Assembly (NCBI GenBank): GCA_041635755.1
Contig: JBFKUL010000174.1
Coordinates: 1-6,461, forward strand
DNA: 6,461 nt
Origin: JBFKUL01 sp041635755
GTDB taxonomy: Bacteria; Pseudomonadota; Gammaproteobacteria; Burkholderiales; SG8-39
Direction: 5' to 3'
In this document: positions 5,344 to 6,461 of the stretch, piece after piece
How the letters are laid out: each line of letters begins with the position of its first letter
How positions within the stretch are numbered: position 1 is the stretch's first letter
Notes under the pieces: generated by a model
Database searches by the model: none
Seen by the model: only the letters and a program-made list of their open reading frames with translations
Told to the model about the DNA's origin: nothing
Position numbers and translations under genes: made by a program

Positions 5344-5823
5344 TCATTTCTTCAGTGCGTAGGTGCCCGTCGCCCGCCAGCAGCTGCCCGAGACCGAGGC
5401 CGAAACCCGGGCGTAGGCGCCATCGGGAACGCCGGGTCCACCGCCGGTGATCCCGTCCCACTTGCCGGTGCCGCCGAGATAGCGCCAGTCCCAGCCCTTC
5501 GGTGTGCCGCTCGAGACGCCGACCAGCCGGTCCCCGTCCGGGTCGACGAAGGTGCAGCGGTTCTGGAACTCGGCCCCGGTCTTCGAGAAGTGCATCACTC
5601 CGCGGCACTCGTAGGTGAACTTCACCGGCGCCATGCCAGGCCGCGCCAGGTCGGAGTTGCCGCGCACAAGGGAGGTAGCGATCGTAAGGTCGCCCGCCTT
5701 GTCGATCGGCGTCACCTCGGTAACACCGCAGCCGCGGACATCGTAGGGTGTGTCCTGCGCCAACGCAGGCGCGAAAGCCAACGCGGCGGTCAGTCCGGCC
5801 ACCGCCGAAACGGATCTTTTCAT
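5344..5823 (-). CDS. Exported four-cysteine protein, beta-rich, unknown function
   Basis: A 159-residue protein with a Sec signal peptide at 1-23 (MKRSV, Ala/Leu core, cleavage after ALAQ or LAQ). The mature part is rich in beta-type sequence with four cysteines (C32, C73, C90, C148), which could form two disulfides in the periplasm. YECRGVMHF at 71-79 and LGGTGKWDGITGG at 116-128 are the most distinctive stretches. The second resembles the GGTGKxxGIxG turn found in several small secreted beta-barrel families, but I do not assign it to one. The ribosome site AAGGAGAG (5831-5838) sits seven bases upstream of the ATG and just before the stop of the upstream lipoprotein gene (16 bases between the genes), so the two are almost surely co-transcribed. 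Confidence 0.82.
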   Translation of the reverse strand: MKRSVSAVAGLTAALAFAPALAQDTPYDVRGCGVTEVTPIDKAGDLTIATSLVRGNSDLARPGMAPVKFTYECRGVMHFSKTGAEFQNRCTFVDPDGDRLVGVSSGTPKGWDWRYLGGTGKWDGITGGGPGVPDGAYARVSASVSGSCWRATGTYALKK

Positions 5824-5839
5824 GACAGCGCTCTCCTTT

Positions 5840-6461
5840 TCACTGCTTGATGGTTTGAGAAACGAGCTCTTGTTCCTGCGACCCCGGTCCCGCGGGATGC
5901 TTCTCGGTGCGCCAGACGGTGCGCCTGACGAACAGGCCGGTATCGGGGCTCCACCACGTCAGGGCTTCCTGTCCCATGTTGTCTTTAGTGCGGACCCTGA
6001 ACGTGCCGAACGTTCCGGCGGCCACGGTCACCTTCTCGAAGGCTTCCACGTCGAACTGCACCTCAAGCGGAACCGTGCGGTTGGCCGAATGGATGGTGAA
6101 CTGATGCTTGGTGGCCCACTTGTTGCCGACGCGCATCGGGAAGTCCCAGCCGATCGGCGGGTCCCAGCTGAGGCTCGGCTTGTCCTTGACGAGGAAGGTG
6201 ACCCACTTGTTGGTGGTTGAATCGATAAGGATCGTCGCGTTCGAGCCTTCGAGAACGGTGACCTTGCGGCCCTGCCAATCGCGAACCCCGGTAACCTTGA
6301 AGAAGTTCGTCGCCTTGTCCGAGCCGAAGCTGCCGGAGTTGGTCTGCACGTTGCTCCAGGTTGCTCCGACGGGCAGCAAGGGTGGAGCCTCCGCGCTCGG
6401 CTCGAGCAGCGCGCAACCGGCGGCGGCGAAGGCGAGGCTCGCGCTCGCGACCGCCCATCTC
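5840..6461 (-). CDS. Putative outer-membrane lipoprotein, N-terminus beyond window
   Basis: The frame is open to the window edge and 206 residues are visible, missing only the first codon or few. The visible start RWAVASASLAFAAAGC is a lipoprotein signal peptide with lipobox AAGC; the cysteine codon is 6415-6413. The residue after it is Ala, not Asp, which by the Lol sorting rule favours the outer membrane. The mature part of about 191 residues is beta-type, with GTFGTFRVRT and TWWSPDTGLFVRR near the C-terminus. That pair of motifs is common in DUF3108-like and related periplasmic proteins, but the match is from memory. A TTG at 6379 could be mistaken for the start; it lies after the lipobox and is not likely. 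It is the first of four close minus-strand genes for exported proteins. Confidence 0.82.
   Translation of the reverse strand, partial: RWAVASASLAFAAAGCALLEPSAEAPPLLPVGATWSNVQTNSGSFGSDKATNFFKVTGVRDWQGRKVTVLEGSNATILIDSTTNKWVTFLVKDKPSLSWDPPIGWDFPMRVGNKWATKHQFTIHSANRTVPLEVQFDVEAFEKVTVAAGTFGTFRVRTKDNMGQEALTWWSPDTGLFVRRTVWRTEKHPAGPGSQEQELVSQTIKQ

Overview
The window looks like chromosomal DNA of a GC-rich Gram-negative bacterium, most likely a betaproteobacterium (Burkholderiales or Rhodocyclales type). That guess rests on high GC in the housekeeping genes, on classical Sec and lipoprotein signal peptides, and on the flavour of the M20 peptidase, PlsB-like acyltransferase and RpfG-like regulator. 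It was not checked by any search.

Left half (1 to about 3474), compact and about 70% GC in sampled lines. A truncated M20 metallopeptidase (minus strand, coding from 724 down past the window edge) diverges from a PlsB-like acyltransferase (830-2248, plus) across a 105-base gap. A short perfect hairpin just after the acyltransferase stop separates it from a plus-strand REC-HD-GYP response regulator (2365-3474), a probable cyclic-di-GMP phosphodiesterase with no kinase beside it in this window. A long-loop hairpin lies in the gap where this gene converges on the next.

Right half (3610 to 6461), entirely minus strand, reading right to left, with lower GC (about 50-63% in sampled lines). It encodes five proteins in a row that all carry export signals. 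They are a lipoprotein cut by the window edge (5840-6461), a small four-cysteine exported protein (5344-5823), two tandem paralogous small exported proteins (4852-5250 and 4372-4764), and a His/Gly-rich exported protein with internal repeats (3610-4194). The first four are closely spaced (16, 93 and 121 bases before re-annotating the paralog's start, 16, 93 and 87 after) and may be one transcript with internal hairpins. The His-rich gene has its own 177-base leader, with two helix-spaced GTT-type boxes and a very stable hairpin ending one base before its Shine-Dalgarno.

The conserved genes on the left appear unconnected to one another. The exported cluster on the right is the accessory-looking part and the most likely place for something undescribed: an envelope or periplasmic gene set whose paralogs show a sharp patch of near identity restricted to the signal-peptide region. 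No mobile element, CRISPR array, tRNA or rRNA was seen.
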